The position numbers and the translations under genes were made by a program. A model generated the notes under the pieces. That model made no database searches. It saw only the letters and a list, made by a program, of their open reading frames with translations, and was not told the DNA's origin. From Rhizophagus clarus (lineage: Eukaryota > Glomeromycota > Glomeromycetes > Glomerales > Glomeraceae): a stretch of 64,000 bases of DNA. The DNA lies in contig BLAL01000185.1 in assembly GCA_015698045.1 (NCBI GenBank), positions 1 to 64,000 of the forward strand, written 5' to 3'. This document shows positions 48,275 to 60,382 of this stretch, in pieces. How positions within the stretch are numbered: the first letter of the stretch is position 1; the number at the start of each line of letters is the position of its first letter.

Positions 48275-48537
48275 CACTAGTCTGATAGTCATCAATTGGT
48301 ATATGCTGATTGAATTCAGTTTTACAAGTAGTAATAATTATATATCAAACTAAATGATGACTATTGAATTATTACCTAATTTATTCAAATTAAAAAATAT
48401 GATCAATTCGGCTAACCTAAATTTTTATATAGTTACCAATCAGGTATATGCCCTATTGGTTACTAAATTTTGGCTAACCTATTAGACTAATAGTTATCAA
48501 TAAGGCATATGCCCGATTTATTAGCTTTCGACCTGTG
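48275..48537. mobile_element. Short CACTA-type MITE, first copy of inverted pair
   Basis: 263 bp run from CACTAGTCTGATAGTCATCA to AGCTTTCGACCTGTG. The right end shares CACAGGTCGAA with the large composite's termini. Internal TAGTTATCAATAAGGCATAT-type motifs repeat near the right end, like subterminal repeats. No coding frame is seen. Confidence 0.65.
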
Positions 48538-48773
48538 ATGTCTAGAAGCAACACAGGACCAACTCTAAAAGTAAATAGTTATGGTAAAATATATGTTATG
48601 GAAGTCTGAGGGACTCACAATTTTGTAATCACCAGGCGTAAAACCAACTATAGTCTCTCCAGTAGATCTCCATGTGAAAAGGTTTGAAAATTCTGTTTGC
48701 ATATACTTTCATAAGATTCTTAACATCAGACAACAATACTAATTATGTCTCATATCTTCTTAACTTTTTTCTA
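48538..48773. other. Spacer between inverted MITE copies
   Basis: 236 bp of unique-looking sequence without an obvious gene. It lies between two element ends that both face inward with CACAGGTC. Confidence 0.5.
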
Positions 48774-49033
48774 CACAGGTCAAAAGCTAATAAATCGGGC
48801 ATATGCCCTATTGATAACTATTAGTCTAATAGGTTAGCCAAAATTTAATAATTAATAGGGCATATACCCAATTGATAACTATTTAAAAATTTAGGTTAGC
48901 CGAATTGATCATATTTTTTAATTTGAATAAATTAGGTAATAATTCAATAGTCATCATTTAGTTTGATATATAATTATTACTACTTGTAAAACTGAATTCA
49001 ATTGGCATATACCAATTGATGACTATCACTAGT
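48774..49033. mobile_element. Short CACTA-type MITE, inverted second copy
   Basis: About 260 bp starting CACAGGTCAAAAGC, an inverted near-copy of 48275-48537 that ends near CTATCACTAGT. No 3-bp duplication is seen for either copy or for the outer pair. Confidence 0.65.
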
Positions 49034-49520
49034 CGAATGATTAGATATAAGAGCATGACCTATCAGCTAAATATCAGAAAATACCAGAATACCGATATGG
49101 CATGATAGGCAATATTAAAAATTGTGTACATATTAGCATCTAATATATTAATGATTATAATCTGATTCTTCAAAGATATATCATAAATTTACTATTACAT
49201 ACCATTTAATATCAGATTATCATTATATAAATATCAGATTACTGATAGGTAAAATAAAATTTTAAATGTGTCTAATGCAATGTATAGATCCATTGTACTG
49301 TACAAATGTACAAGCAAGCTTAGATTTTAGTTATATTACGATTATTATTAACAGTTTAATTAATTGTATATTGCACCATATATTACTGTAGAATTTAACT
49401 TAAATATGCTTCCAGTTACTATGTATAATATCTCCTTTATCAAATGCTCATAAAGACTATTTATATGTAGCCAATTGCCAATATGGATATTTCTAATAGT
49501 ATAATAATGTCACAAATAAA
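49034..49520. other. AT-rich non-coding DNA
   Basis: Several ATCAGATTA(C/T) and ACCGATA motifs occur. No gene is seen. Confidence 0.4.
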
Positions 49521-50035
49521 TTTTTTTTTTTTTTTTTATATTGGAATTTGGAAAGCATTTCTTTATTAAATAAAAATAAAACTTGTTTTACAAGAAATAC
49601 TCTTAGTTTGATACTATCTCCCTATACCAATTCTATCAGATTAAAACCTGTTGTACCTTTACTCTAAAAAGAATTGATTTTTCGATCCTTTGTTGCAATC
49701 CTCAAATAAATTTCTGTTAAAATCTGTTTTACAAAAAATAAAAATTAGTAAAAAAAAAAACTACCCTATAGTCTATAGAATAAATTTTATCCCTCCCAAG
49801 AAAATACATTCCACCCTTTATAGACTAGCCAGAAATGCTAAATCAAAGTCTTGAGTAATTTTGCAATTTTTCCAAAGACTTCGACCGATGATATTCCATT
49901 TTTGATTTGAAATTCCTTTTTGAACTCGTCATGTTCTTGTTATTTCTTCACAATCGAAGCTTCTTATTTTTCCTAAAAGGTTTGACTCGCGACTAACGTT
50001 GGGAAATACCATCAATATTAAAGGTTTATTTCAGT
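49521..50035 (-). mobile_element. 5'-truncated LINE 3' end with poly(A)
   Basis: Read on the minus strand the segment ends in 17 A (T run at 49521-49537), as LINE copies do. It holds decayed coding text such as LLGKIRSFDCEEITR and QKGISNQKWNIIGRSL with several stops. A 3' untranslated part follows, with AGGGAGATAGTATCAAACTA and AATAAAG signals. The upstream limit near 50035 is approximate. It may belong to the same LINE family as the ORF1 at 43337-44991. Confidence 0.5.
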
Positions 50036-50099
50036 ACGAATTGTATATCAGCGTGAGTGTCTTTCAAAAATCCCTGTTGGGTGCTAAAGATAATAAAAC

Positions 50100-51300
50100 T
50101 ATAGCTACTTTTTACCTATGACATATTTTTTTTTTATATATTCAAGTTTAGCTTTTTGAAGAGTACTTTTGGATGATTTATTTTTATAGTATTTTTTTTT
50201 TTGTAGATTCTGGCTTTTTCAAAAGGAACTTCAGAGCTTCAGACGTGAGTTTGCTAAGTTAGTTCTTAGGAATGGAGATCATTTATTTATAAGAAACGTA
50301 CTAATGTAATGTTTCTTTTTTTGTTTTTGCAGGTATCAGCCTCATAAAATGAGCCTCAACAATAAATTATTTTTTTTTGGGAATGAGATTCATCATTAGT
50401 TTTGAGAAATGTATCGATATTTTTTTTATAGGTCCCATTCAGAATGTAGTATAAATTATAAAGATGTGATCTGATTTGTACGATAAATTAATAATCTTTT
50501 TTTTTAGGGTTTTCAGATGAAAACTATGAACTAAGCTTTGGACTTGAAGTAAGGAGCTGCAGAAGAGTTTCTCGTTATTTTAAAAGTTTTTTTAAGAAAA
50601 TCTTTTTTTTTGTAGGGTTGCCGGAGAAGAATTATGGCCAAATTTTGGAATTAAGGTAAGGGGAGTCCAGAAATGGGATTTTTGTTATTTTTAATTTTTT
50701 TTCAAAATTTTTTTTTTCTTTTTGTAGAGTTTTCAGAAGAAAAGTCATAACTGAACCTTTGGAATTAAAATATTAAAGTAAATGAGTCAGTAATAGGACT
50801 TTTTTTTTTGTTCTTTAAGAAACGTTGCTAACGTTTCTTTTTTTTTTTCTTTTTGTAGGGTTGCTAGACGATAATATTAGTAAGTGGGAAGATATATTTT
50901 AGGTTAAATTTTTTCTAAGAAATATTTCTAACATTCTCTTTTTTAGAATAAGAATGGTTTCAAGTTTCAGATCGGAACTCTATAATCAAAATATTTTAGA
51001 AATTGGAATCAATTTCAACAGAAGTTCCAGGATTCATTTCTTTTGCAACAGATGTTATAAATTTCTATACTTTAGAATTCTTTTCAGGATATTTTACTAA
51101 TATTTATGTAGGTTCCAGACTTTTATTTTTCAGTTAGGTAATTGGTGGCATTGTAAGTAAATTTCGAAATTTTAAAACTTTATCTTAATTATTAAACATA
51201 TTAACGTTTTCTTTCTTCATTTTTATAGAATCTGGATTATTTTCTTTTAGGATCATTTGAATTAATCGTGAATTTAAAATTGCAAGTTATCGATAGGAAG
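50100..51300 (+). repeat. Array F: mixed intron/micro-exon modules
   Basis: There are about nine modules. Cores include one reading FSDENYELSFGLE (about 50513-50550) and one reading LPEKNYGQ (about 50618-50657), both of the array A/C type. Introns carry the best hairpin in the window, AAGAAACGTTGCTAACGTTT followed by CTT (about 50817-50839). Array F thus joins the core family of A/C with the intron stem of B/E. Confidence 0.7.
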
Positions 51301-51689
51301 AGTTTTTTATTTAAGTGTATTAGTAGTTATTTGAAATTAAAATAGCGAGGCATTTTATAAATTATACAAGTTTTACTAATATATAGTAAAATAAATAAAT
51401 AAATTTATTATTCCAATAATGCTAAATTAATACAAGTATCAGGCTTATAATTCCAGTATATCACAGATACATCGAAATGCTGATATTTCATTAATAATTA
51501 TATAAAATTAACCTGATAGCCTTCTGCTAAAATTGCACATGATCATACCCAATCTGCACCAAGAACTGGTTAGAAATTGGGTGGATCGATTATTTTCCAT
51601 TTGGGTTAAAATTAAAAACGTATAATAGGGTTATCGGATGTATGAAATTTACCTGGTAGCCCTTCATTTGACCAGTATTATACTAACCT
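51301..51689. other. Unassigned DNA
   Basis: AT-rich DNA with two related segments around CCTGATAGCCTTC and CCTGGTAGCCCTTC (51512 and 51651). No gene is seen. Confidence 0.4.
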
Positions 51690-52010
51690 TCTACTCATTG
51701 GAACCAGTAAGCTTAAAAAAGTAAAAAAATTATATATATTTTTTTATTTTTAAGTAGAAGATGTATATGTGTTATACTAACCTTCTACTTTTATATTTTT
51801 CCAGACCTCCTGGATGCCATTCCAGACCGGTAAACTTAAAAAAGTAAAAAAAAAACTTTTTTTTTAAGTAAAAGGCATATAGGCATATACTAACAGCCTT
51901 CTATTTTTTTTTATAGCTTCTGGACCTCCTGGACGCTATTTTGGACTGGTAATAAGTTAAGTAAAAAAAAGTTTTTGTTTTTTGAAAGCGTATAGGCGTT
52001 ATACTACTTT
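51690..52010 (+). repeat. Array G: modules with AAGTAGAAG hairpins
   Basis: Two to three modules of the array D family lie on the opposite strand. The intron stem AAGTAGAAG...CTTCTACTT pairs perfectly, with TACTAAC directly before the right arm (about 51751-51793). Cores are CTCCTGGATGCCATTCC and CTCCTGGACGCTATTTTGG, flanked by GTAAAC/GTAATA. Confidence 0.7.
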
Positions 52011-52039
52011 ACAGAAACCTTGAAAATATGAGCGATGTT

Positions 52040-52470
52040 GAATTGATACGGGTACGATATAAATTTCATGTCATAATGGTATCAATTTCTGTGATGATAT
52101 TGTTATAATGTTGATTTGATATTGTTACTTCATCACCATAATTTATCACGAAAATATCGTGACGATATCTATTCAAAAGAATATCAAATCGGCACAGCCT
52201 TGATATTATTACGATGTTTGGTAATTTCAAAAAAAAGGATGATATATTTGCGATATTGATTTGATATCGTTACTTCATCCCACAATTTATCGCCAAGATA
52301 TCGTGACAACATTTATTTAAAAAAATATCTGATCGGTATAGTCTTGATATCGTTATAATATTGGTAATTTCAGGGATAAAAAAAGATGTATTTACGATAT
52401 TGATTTGATATCGTCACTTCATTGTCGCAACTCATTTGTGGTATCGCAACTCATCTGCAATACCGCAAAT
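52040..52470. repeat. Tandem GATATCG-rich repeat, about 125-bp unit
   Basis: Three units contain TTGATATCGTTACTTCAT, ATATCGTGACGATATC and TTGATAT(C/T)ATTACGAT. The motif content is strongly palindromic. No coding frame is seen. Confidence 0.7.
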
Positions 52471-52599
52471 ATTAAACTTTTTTTTTTTTTACAACTTTTA
52501 TATGTATAACGTGCTGCCATATAATTAAGTTGTATCATCAATTTCATTAGCTTTGTATTTGCACATCAGAGTTAACTCCATCTGCATGGCATATTTAGC

Positions 52600-53290
52600 A
52601 TCCCTATAAAAATAAAAGTAAGAAGTTTTTTAAAGAAAATAATAATAACACCTCCTCCAGCCTTTTCTTACTTTAATTTCAAAAATCTGATCATGTTTTT
52701 CATCTGGTAACATTATAAAAAAAAAAAAAAATTAATTTAATTAATTAAAAAAAAATAATGAAAAATATCATATCAACCCTTTCTTACCTTAATTCCAAAA
52801 GTTTGGTCATATTTTTTATCTGGTAACACTACAAAAAAGAAAAAAAATTAATAATTTAATTAATTAAAAAAAATAATGAAAAATACTTCCCAATCCTTCT
52901 TTACCTTAATTCTAAAAGTCCAGTTCATGTTTTCATCTAGCAATATTACAAAAAAGAAAAAAAAAATTAATAACTTTAATTAAAAAAACTAATGAAAAAC
53001 ATTTTCCCATCTTTCTTTTATCTTAATTCCAAAAGTTTGATCATATTTTTTATTTGATAACATTACAAAAAAAAAAAACTTAATAATAACTTAATTAATT
53101 AATGAAAAACACTTCCTCAACTCTCTCTTACCTTAATTCAAAAAGTCTGATCATACTTTTTATTTGGCAATATTACAAAAAAGAAAAAAAATAAATAAAT
53201 AATTAATTAATTAATTAAAAAAACAATAAAAAACACCTCCCCAACTCTTCCTTACCTTAATTCAAAAAGTCTGATCATATTTTTTCATCT
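52600..53290 (-). repeat. Array H: intron/micro-exon modules
   Basis: About six units of roughly 120 bp belong to the array C family on the minus strand: TTGTAATGTTACCAGATGAA-type starts and GAATTAAG|GTAAG ends. It runs directly into the CACTAGTCGAA terminus at 53291, which cuts the last module. Confidence 0.7.
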
Positions 53291-53570
53291 CACTAGTCGA
53301 AAAAGGACAATTTAGCCTAAATTTGACAGGTCGAATATAGGTTAAATGATGATCTAATCTATATCAAATTGAGGCTGATTTTTTGGCGCATTTAAGATGC
53401 CAATCGTCTCAAATTCAGAAAGAAAATTTGACTATCATTTTACCTATATTAGGACATTATTACATATTTATTCAACTCTAAAAAAAACTATATTTGACTA
53501 CTATATGTAATCTAAATATAATTGATAAATAGGTTGAACTAGAGGTTTTTCAAGTTTAAATAATAGTAGT
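53291..53570. mobile_element. CACTA-type terminus, element extent unknown
   Basis: CACTAGTCGAAAAAGG interrupts array H and is followed by a second GACAGGTCGAATATAGG (about 53318) and an inverted pair AATATAGGTTAAATGATGAT / ATCATTTTACCTATAT. This looks like the left end of a CACTA-like element. A matching right end was not found in the window, so it could belong to the transposase locus at 56240-62706 or be a fragment. Confidence 0.4.
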
Positions 53571-54430
53571 TAACATTTTATTTATAGCTATATATTATAA
53601 TATTATATAAAATTCTATCTAACATTTATCTATCTATATATTATCACTTGTTATTATTCACATTAATCTATCCGTCATTATATTCACAACCATCATCTAC
53701 ACAATCAAGTATCCTAAAAAATCCTAAATTCACATTATATAAAAGTTAAAGGGCAACCTAAAAAAAAAATAAAAAATGAATTCATTAATTAATGATTTGT
53801 AAAATAAAAAATTATAACCAATAAAAAACACACTATAAATCCGCATATCTAAAGATCTTAAAGAATAATTGTTTTCCTAAAAAAAAATAAATAACAAAAT
53901 GTTATTAAACGTTTTACTGAAAGAAAAAAATAAAAACTAAAAAAAATAATTGATTGCCCACCAAATTTCACGCATCCAGATCCATCTAAAAAAAGATATA
54001 CTGGCAGATTTTATATGTACAAATTTGTCTAAAAAAAGGAATAAACACTGTTAAACAGAATAAATTCAATTAATAATCCTTATTATAAATATTCAATGAA
54101 CCCGTCTAAAAAAAAATCAAAATATTAATATAAAACATTTTGTAAAAAAATAATTTAAAAAAATCCTTAACTCACCAAAATCCCATCCTATACATCCAAA
54201 GAGCCAAAAAGTCATCTAAAAAAATGTTATTACTTGCTGAAATTCCATGTCACAGTAATCTAAAAGAACATTTAAAAAAAAAGAAAATATTGAATCTGTT
54301 AGATACAGTTTCAATAAAATAAATAATTAAAGATAAATAAAACACACTATTGAATCCACACATCCAAAGACTTGGAATTTCATCAAAAATCATTCTTGCT
54401 GAATTTTACGTCTAGAGAGTTGAAGAACAA
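53571..54430 (-). repeat. Diverged module-like array
   Basis: On the minus strand TTTTTTTAG acceptor-like sites precede short segments such as ATGGATCTGGATGCGTG and ATGGGTTCATTG every 100-130 bp. Spacing and composition resemble the module arrays, but donors are poor. Confidence 0.3.
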
Positions 54431-55233
54431 CCCAGTAAGAAAATTACATACTGAAAATATACTGAAAATAATCTGAATTTTAAGAATATTTAACTATAAA
54501 ATTATGTATGTTATAAGTATAAATTAAATATAATTTTAGAATATTTTATGTAAGATATTTATATCCATAAATAATGCTAAAATTATATTTGAAAATACTG
54601 CATTTAATATGTAAAAAGTTCATAAAATATCCTTAAATTTTGCCTCTTTAAGTATATTTTAAGTGTAAAATTATGTCATTAATTTCTACTTAATTTCAGG
54701 ATAAATTTTATTTTGTATTATTATATATATTCATCATTATTTAAGAATATTTAAAGCCCATTTTCAGTATATTATAAAATTGTAATTTGCATATATTTCA
54801 ATAATATTTCAATTAGAAATAACATATATTTTCAGTAGTTTTAAAGGTCATTTTAGTTCAAATATAATAATATTTTATGTATCTTTTAATTAGAAATAGC
54901 ATACATTTTTACTTACATTAAAGGTTATTTCAATTACATTTTTACATTTGATAAAATATTGATTTAACAATATTTTTAGTATATAAATACAATATTGATA
55001 TGGTTTGATTTTATTTCAATAATAATTCGTGTACATTTTAAAGGCTACGCTAATAACTAATGAATACAAATAATTTCTATGTATAGTAAAATGATTAATT
55101 TCATATTTCTGAAACTATATAATATAAAACGAAAATAAATCAGAAATAAAATAAATAAAGAAAAGATACAGTTGAAAAAACTTATTTTTCATACCTATTA
55201 CACAATAACTCGAGACCCATTTAATTTAATGTA
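54431..55233. other. AT-rich non-coding DNA
   Basis: Recurrent ATATTTTCAGTA/TACTGAAAAT motifs occur. No gene is seen. Confidence 0.4.
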
Positions 55234-55401
55234 CACAGGTGATCTTAATAAATTGGACTCGTCCATTCCAACAGAAAAATCTGATATATCGAGAAATCTG
55301 ACATATCAAGAACAAGTACTATAATAATCCGTTCCAGACTCGACTCTGATATATCAAAGCTTCTGGTTTATCGAAGATCCAATTTATCAAGACTACCTGT
55401 G
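55234..55401. mobile_element. pogo/Tc1-mariner-type MITE
   Basis: 168 bp with inverted ends CACAGGTGATCTTAATAAAT and, at the far end, the complement of CACAGGTAGTCTTGATAAAT, flanked by TA on each side (55232-55233, 55402-55403). Repeated GATATATC(A/G)A motifs lie inside. TA duplication and end style fit pogo/Tigger elements. Confidence 0.75.
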
Positions 55402-55403
55402 TA

Positions 55404-56239
55404 CATGTTAAAGAGGGGAAAAAGGTATATTAGTAATTTAGTTATTTGATTTTAAATCCAATATAATAAAGTTTGATGCATACCTGTTTAATAAACAATA
55501 ATTTTTAAGTAAAAAAATACTTACACACGTCTACAGTTAACACCTCGACATGGCTACATTAAAATAGAAAAAATAAAAGAATCAGTTAATATTAATTTCA
55601 ACAATAACTAACTATTGGATTTGAGAATATATTATAATTTTATGTTGTAATACATATTAATAAGCCTCAACCATATCCTTAAGAAAATAAATAACCCACC
55701 TTCCTGACGTAATTAATTAAACTTTCACAATCGGCTCAGTCAATTAAATAATGATAATTTTCTTCTTCCCAGGCTTTGGCTAGTTTTTCCGCTATAATTG
55801 ATATTGTAGTAGAAAATTTATGTATTCATACTGTCTTTCTCTGTGATAAAGTCAACTTCTCCTCTAGTAGGGTTAATTAAGACTTTCCCATTCCAGAAAT
55901 TCAGGTTTTGTATCATGTATCCTTTGCTTCTGGTAAAATATTTTTTTCGTCAGTCAGTTTATGAATAACATAATAACATAGATAACATAGACTTGTTACC
56001 ATTATTTATTAGGAAGGAGAAATTAAAATAAAAAAAAACAAAGTAAAAAAATCTATAGCTTATAATAGCTATTTCATCATCGCTTATCCGTGTTTAGCTA
56101 TTTTTAGATACAAATAAAGTTAATGGATTAATCTTATTCGTGTTTAGCTATTTTTAGAAATTAAGCAATATACAACAAATATTCTTAATTATTCAGACCA
56201 TAATAAAGTTTTATTATAAATGCGAACTGCTGCAAAAAA
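55404..56239. other. Non-coding 3' flank of the second transposase gene
   Basis: A short duplication CGTGTTTAGCTATTTTTAGA occurs at about 56089 and 56139. No gene is seen. Confidence 0.45.
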
Positions 56240-59200
56240 TCAATGTCCAATATTTTCCCAATTAGAGTCATCAAATGCATTTTCTTTATCAATTATATAA
56301 TATCTATTATCTATTTTAGCAAAACCTATACAATGATCTAAACATCTTACATCGATAAATTCTTTTGATCTGAATTGAGTAAAATGTTTACATCCATATT
56401 CATCTTCTACAATTTTTGATGTTAATTGTACATAGGCTAACATGTAAACCTGATGGTTGAATTCATGAACAAGATAATAATTTATGATTCCATATATATC
56501 TACAATAGCGAGTTGAGGAGGCGCGTTGGGTCTGTGGGCAAGTTTATCTATTGTGCGTCTTATCTAAAATATTTATAAATAAAATATAAAATCAAAATTA
56601 AATCAAAATAATAGCAATGATAGTAATCAAAGTTAAAAATTTTACCTGAGCATAGTAATTATTTCTTGCAATTGTATTATTTCTTTTTATACAACTACTA
56701 CTAATATATTGTCCATCCGAAGTTCTTAATCTTCCATATCTTACACCATAATTATTAACCTCCTAAAAAAAAAATTATTTTGTTATTGTATGAATTTAAA
56801 ATATTAAATAAAAGCTTTATATTACCATTTCTAAATCATTATTGTTTGTCCCTTCGTAAAATTTAATCAGATGTTTGTGTTCTTGGCTTGGCAAAGAATA
56901 TTGTGTAGAAGGGGAATAAAATTCTTCTTCATACCCTTCAGTACTAAAGACCCGTTCCTTACTCCATTGTTTTAGCGGTTTTTCTTTGAAAATAGCTTTT
57001 GAGATAGAAAAAAATGGTAACATATAAAATTGCTGTAATAAAGTAAGCATATTTGCAAGGTTGCTATATGGCTTGATCTTTGATTTAATGAGTGGTTGTA
57101 ATATACCACACACTCTCTCCATAGGAAACTGCCAATGGGTCCAACTAGGGCCACAATATTTAATAGAATCTGCTACATGTAACAGGTAATGAAAACTTAT
57201 CTTACATGCTGCTAAACGTTGGCCATTGTTCTGATAATACTCTCTAAAATAATTAATCATTATTATAATTATTACATAATTATAAATTATAAAACAGAAA
57301 TCATTACCTTTCATAATAATCTGAAAATTTTTTAAGCAAAAGTTGTACATCATCAATTTGTTCTTCAGATATTTCAGGTTCTAAACAAAGCTTTACAGCC
57401 TTCACAAAGTATGCCCATCCTTGAAGATGTCTATTATGTAACGAAAAGTAAATTTTTTGTTTAGTTAAAAATTTAAAATGTATTAATTCAACTTTTACTT
57501 TTTATTAAAATACCTTTTATCCAGATATGCCTTTAGTAATGGTAATGAAAATAAAATTATCCAATTTCTCCATTCTACCGCTTTGTAACCATTATGATAT
57601 TTAAATATGTCACGTGGAGGGCGACCAATTTCAATAGGCATATCTTTTTTTACTTTTTCCATTTGTATGCCAATACTTTCCCACTGTGATTTTGATAACT
57701 CATAATCATTAGACAATAATAGATTGTTATTAAAAAATTTTCCACTCCAATGTGCATACATTGATGATGCCACATTCTCGAAGAATAAATGCATTATGTC
57801 TGTTGGGAAAGACCACGGAAATAATAATGTTTTTAATTTCAACAATTCACTGGACCCCTTAATTCCTATATAGTAAAGTAATTAATACAGATTTGTAAGT
57901 GTACTTTTTTCTCAAGAAAATCATACCTGTTTCTCTGATCATTTCATCTTTTCGATCTTTATTCATTTCTTCTGCAATTAATTTTCCCATATTGATCGTA
58001 TCATCATGATTTCTTATATTACAAAAAGCAGATGATGGATAGTATATGTGTTTATTTGATGTGTGACAAGTCCCTTTTATCATACAAAAACGACAAGCTT
58101 TATACGAATTGTGTCCAGAGAGGTTTAAGCTTTTGCTTAACGCTGGAACATCACCCGTCCATGTTAATAAATGTGCGCGTAAAATAAAAGGTTCATTTGT
58201 TCGTCCGTCTATACACTGAATTCCTTCTATAATATTTAACAAAATAAAATTTCAATTATAGAAAAAATACATTTTATTAGATATTAAAATTAGCTTTACC
58301 TTCAAGTTCTTGTAATTCTTTTATAAGAGGACATAAAAAGGAATTAAAATGCTTTGGCGAACGGGGACCTGGTATTATCATTGTCACCAGTAGATTTTCT
58401 TTTTTTACACGAATAGAAGGATGAAGGTTATTATTTATTAATAAGATTACCCAGCAATCATCAGTCCGTTGTTCAAAGATCTGATATCCATCACATGTCC
58501 CAGATAGTGCGATATCCCGATCATCTTTAAAAAATCCCTTTGTAGTAAATCCTTATATAACCTATTGAAAGAAACATATTTTTAATGGCCTTTTTTTTTA
58601 AAAAAAAAAAATTTACTTTATAGTAATTAAATTATACTCACAATCCGTCAAAGATATCAGCATATATTTCTTCCTCTCCTTTGTTTTGGAAATAAGTACT
58701 TCTATATTGTAATTCTTCGGCTCTTTCTTTATTCTTGTATTGAATTATTAGGCGTTGTTTTACCGAAAAAAAAAATGTTGTATTTACAGGTTTGCCATTA
58801 TCATCAAATCTGTTTTCAGCACAAATAGGGCAACTGGCTAAATTTTCATATGATGATGTAAATGCAATACAACTGTTTTTGCAAGTATCGTATCTATGAG
58901 GTTCAAAAGGAATTATGCTATTGATTTTTTTTTTCAACTTATAGATTGTTAAATTAGAATTAACATTATCAAGTATTTTGTTGAATGCGATGTCAGATAT
59001 TGAATGGAGTACTTTTGTATGTAAAAGACGTAAACCTTGAATCAATTCATCTAAAATAAATAAATATTATTATTTATCAAAACTAAAATCAATAAACATA
59101 GAATTAACTGTACCATCGTTTATGTTTGTCATTTCAGATTCCTCAAATTCTTTATCATCATCTGTTAATTCATCATTCTCTTCAGAAATATATGCACTTG

Positions 59201-59797
59201 TTTTTGAACAATCACTTTCAGTTTCTATGTCTCCTTTATCATCATCTTCATCACAATCTTTATTATCAAGACTTTGCCTATCACTATTCTTATCGTAATC
59301 TTCGTTATTAGGAATTGGATTACCATTATAATAATCTTCGTTGTCAAGAAATGGCTCATCGCTATCGTAATCGTCATAATCTTCTGATCTGCAATTAACA
59401 TGACTTTGATGATTATTAAAGTATTATTATAACAATAATGTTTTAATAAAGTAAAATTTACTTTTTGTTATAAACAATTAAATAATTACCTTTTAGGTAT
59501 GTCTTTTAAAATTAAAGGAACATGATCGTTATTTGAAACATTGCTTTCTGAACTTGTATCTGATTTATCTGATTCATCGTCTTCGAACTTTCTTTTTTCA
59601 GCTGCGTTACAACTTGAAATTGATTCACTATCGCTTTTTGTTTCTGATCCGCCTTCTGCTTCATATCCATTGATTTTTTCAATATTTGCTTTTTCTCTTT
59701 TTTGATGTTTTTTAAAAGTTTTTTTAGTAGACAACCACTTTCCGTTACCATCTTTAGAATTTATTTTACAAATACGACAAGAACAAAAAAATGGCAT
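56240..59797 (-). CDS. Ten-exon Tnp2-type transposase gene
   Basis: Exons on the minus strand are 59490-59797, 59114-59388, 58642-59050, 58300-58561, 57927-58226, 57514-57865, 57308-57430, 56826-57243, 56646-56762 and 56240-56563, all with GT...AG introns. Phases fit throughout except in exon 4, which is one base short (A run near 58526-58531). With one more base the protein would have 962 residues. The N-terminus has CSCRICKIN (zinc-binding style) and a long acidic region. Tnp2 blocks follow: ADIFDGL, GTCDGYQIF (about 355), TGDVPALSK with CRFC (about 442), PTDIMHLFFENV (541) and FPMERVCGIL (719). The C-terminus resembles the tail found beyond the TAA in the copy R transposase. The single defect could be sequencing error. 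Confidence 0.85.
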
Positions 59798-60382
59798 ATT
59801 AAAATGTGATAGAATTTATAAGTAACAAGAGCTATTTTTATAAACAATCACATATTGTATTACATGATTGTATTACAATTTACGAGAGGTCGTGTTACAA
59901 GTAACTCTTCACAACATACAGATATAGAGATTGTGTATCGTAAATCATCTTTCTAGAGATAATATAATAATGACAATGATATTCGACGGTTCCATAATAA
60001 TTATTCAAAGCCATACTGATTGTATTATGAGCAACGGTTCATATAAAGCCATAATAATTATTCAAAGCCATACTGATTGTATTATGAGCAACGGTTCATA
60101 CAAAGCCATACTAATTGTCAAAGAGATTGTGTTATGAGCAACGGTTCATACAAAGCCATACTAATTGTCAAAGAGATTGTGTTATGAGCAACGGTTCATA
60201 CAAAGCCATACTAATTGTCAAAGAGATTGTGTTATGAGCAACGGTCGTATTGATGACCGATAAATTGAATCATTTTATTTTATGTATTGTTATCAATGAA
60301 ATTGATTTAACCGTGTTAATACTGACAAGAATGTAGTCATTAATAATTTCATAATTGTAATTTTCATAATAATTTTTTTCTT
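59798..60382. promoter_or_regulatory. Divergent intergenic region with tandem repeats
   Basis: Between the transposase and the plus-strand genes lies a tandem array (about 59975-60245). Two 57-bp units and three 50-bp units begin GAGCAACGGTTCATA(C/T)AAAG, ending with GAGCAACGGTCG. Placement between divergent element genes parallels 5032-6596. The remainder is AT-rich. Confidence 0.5.
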
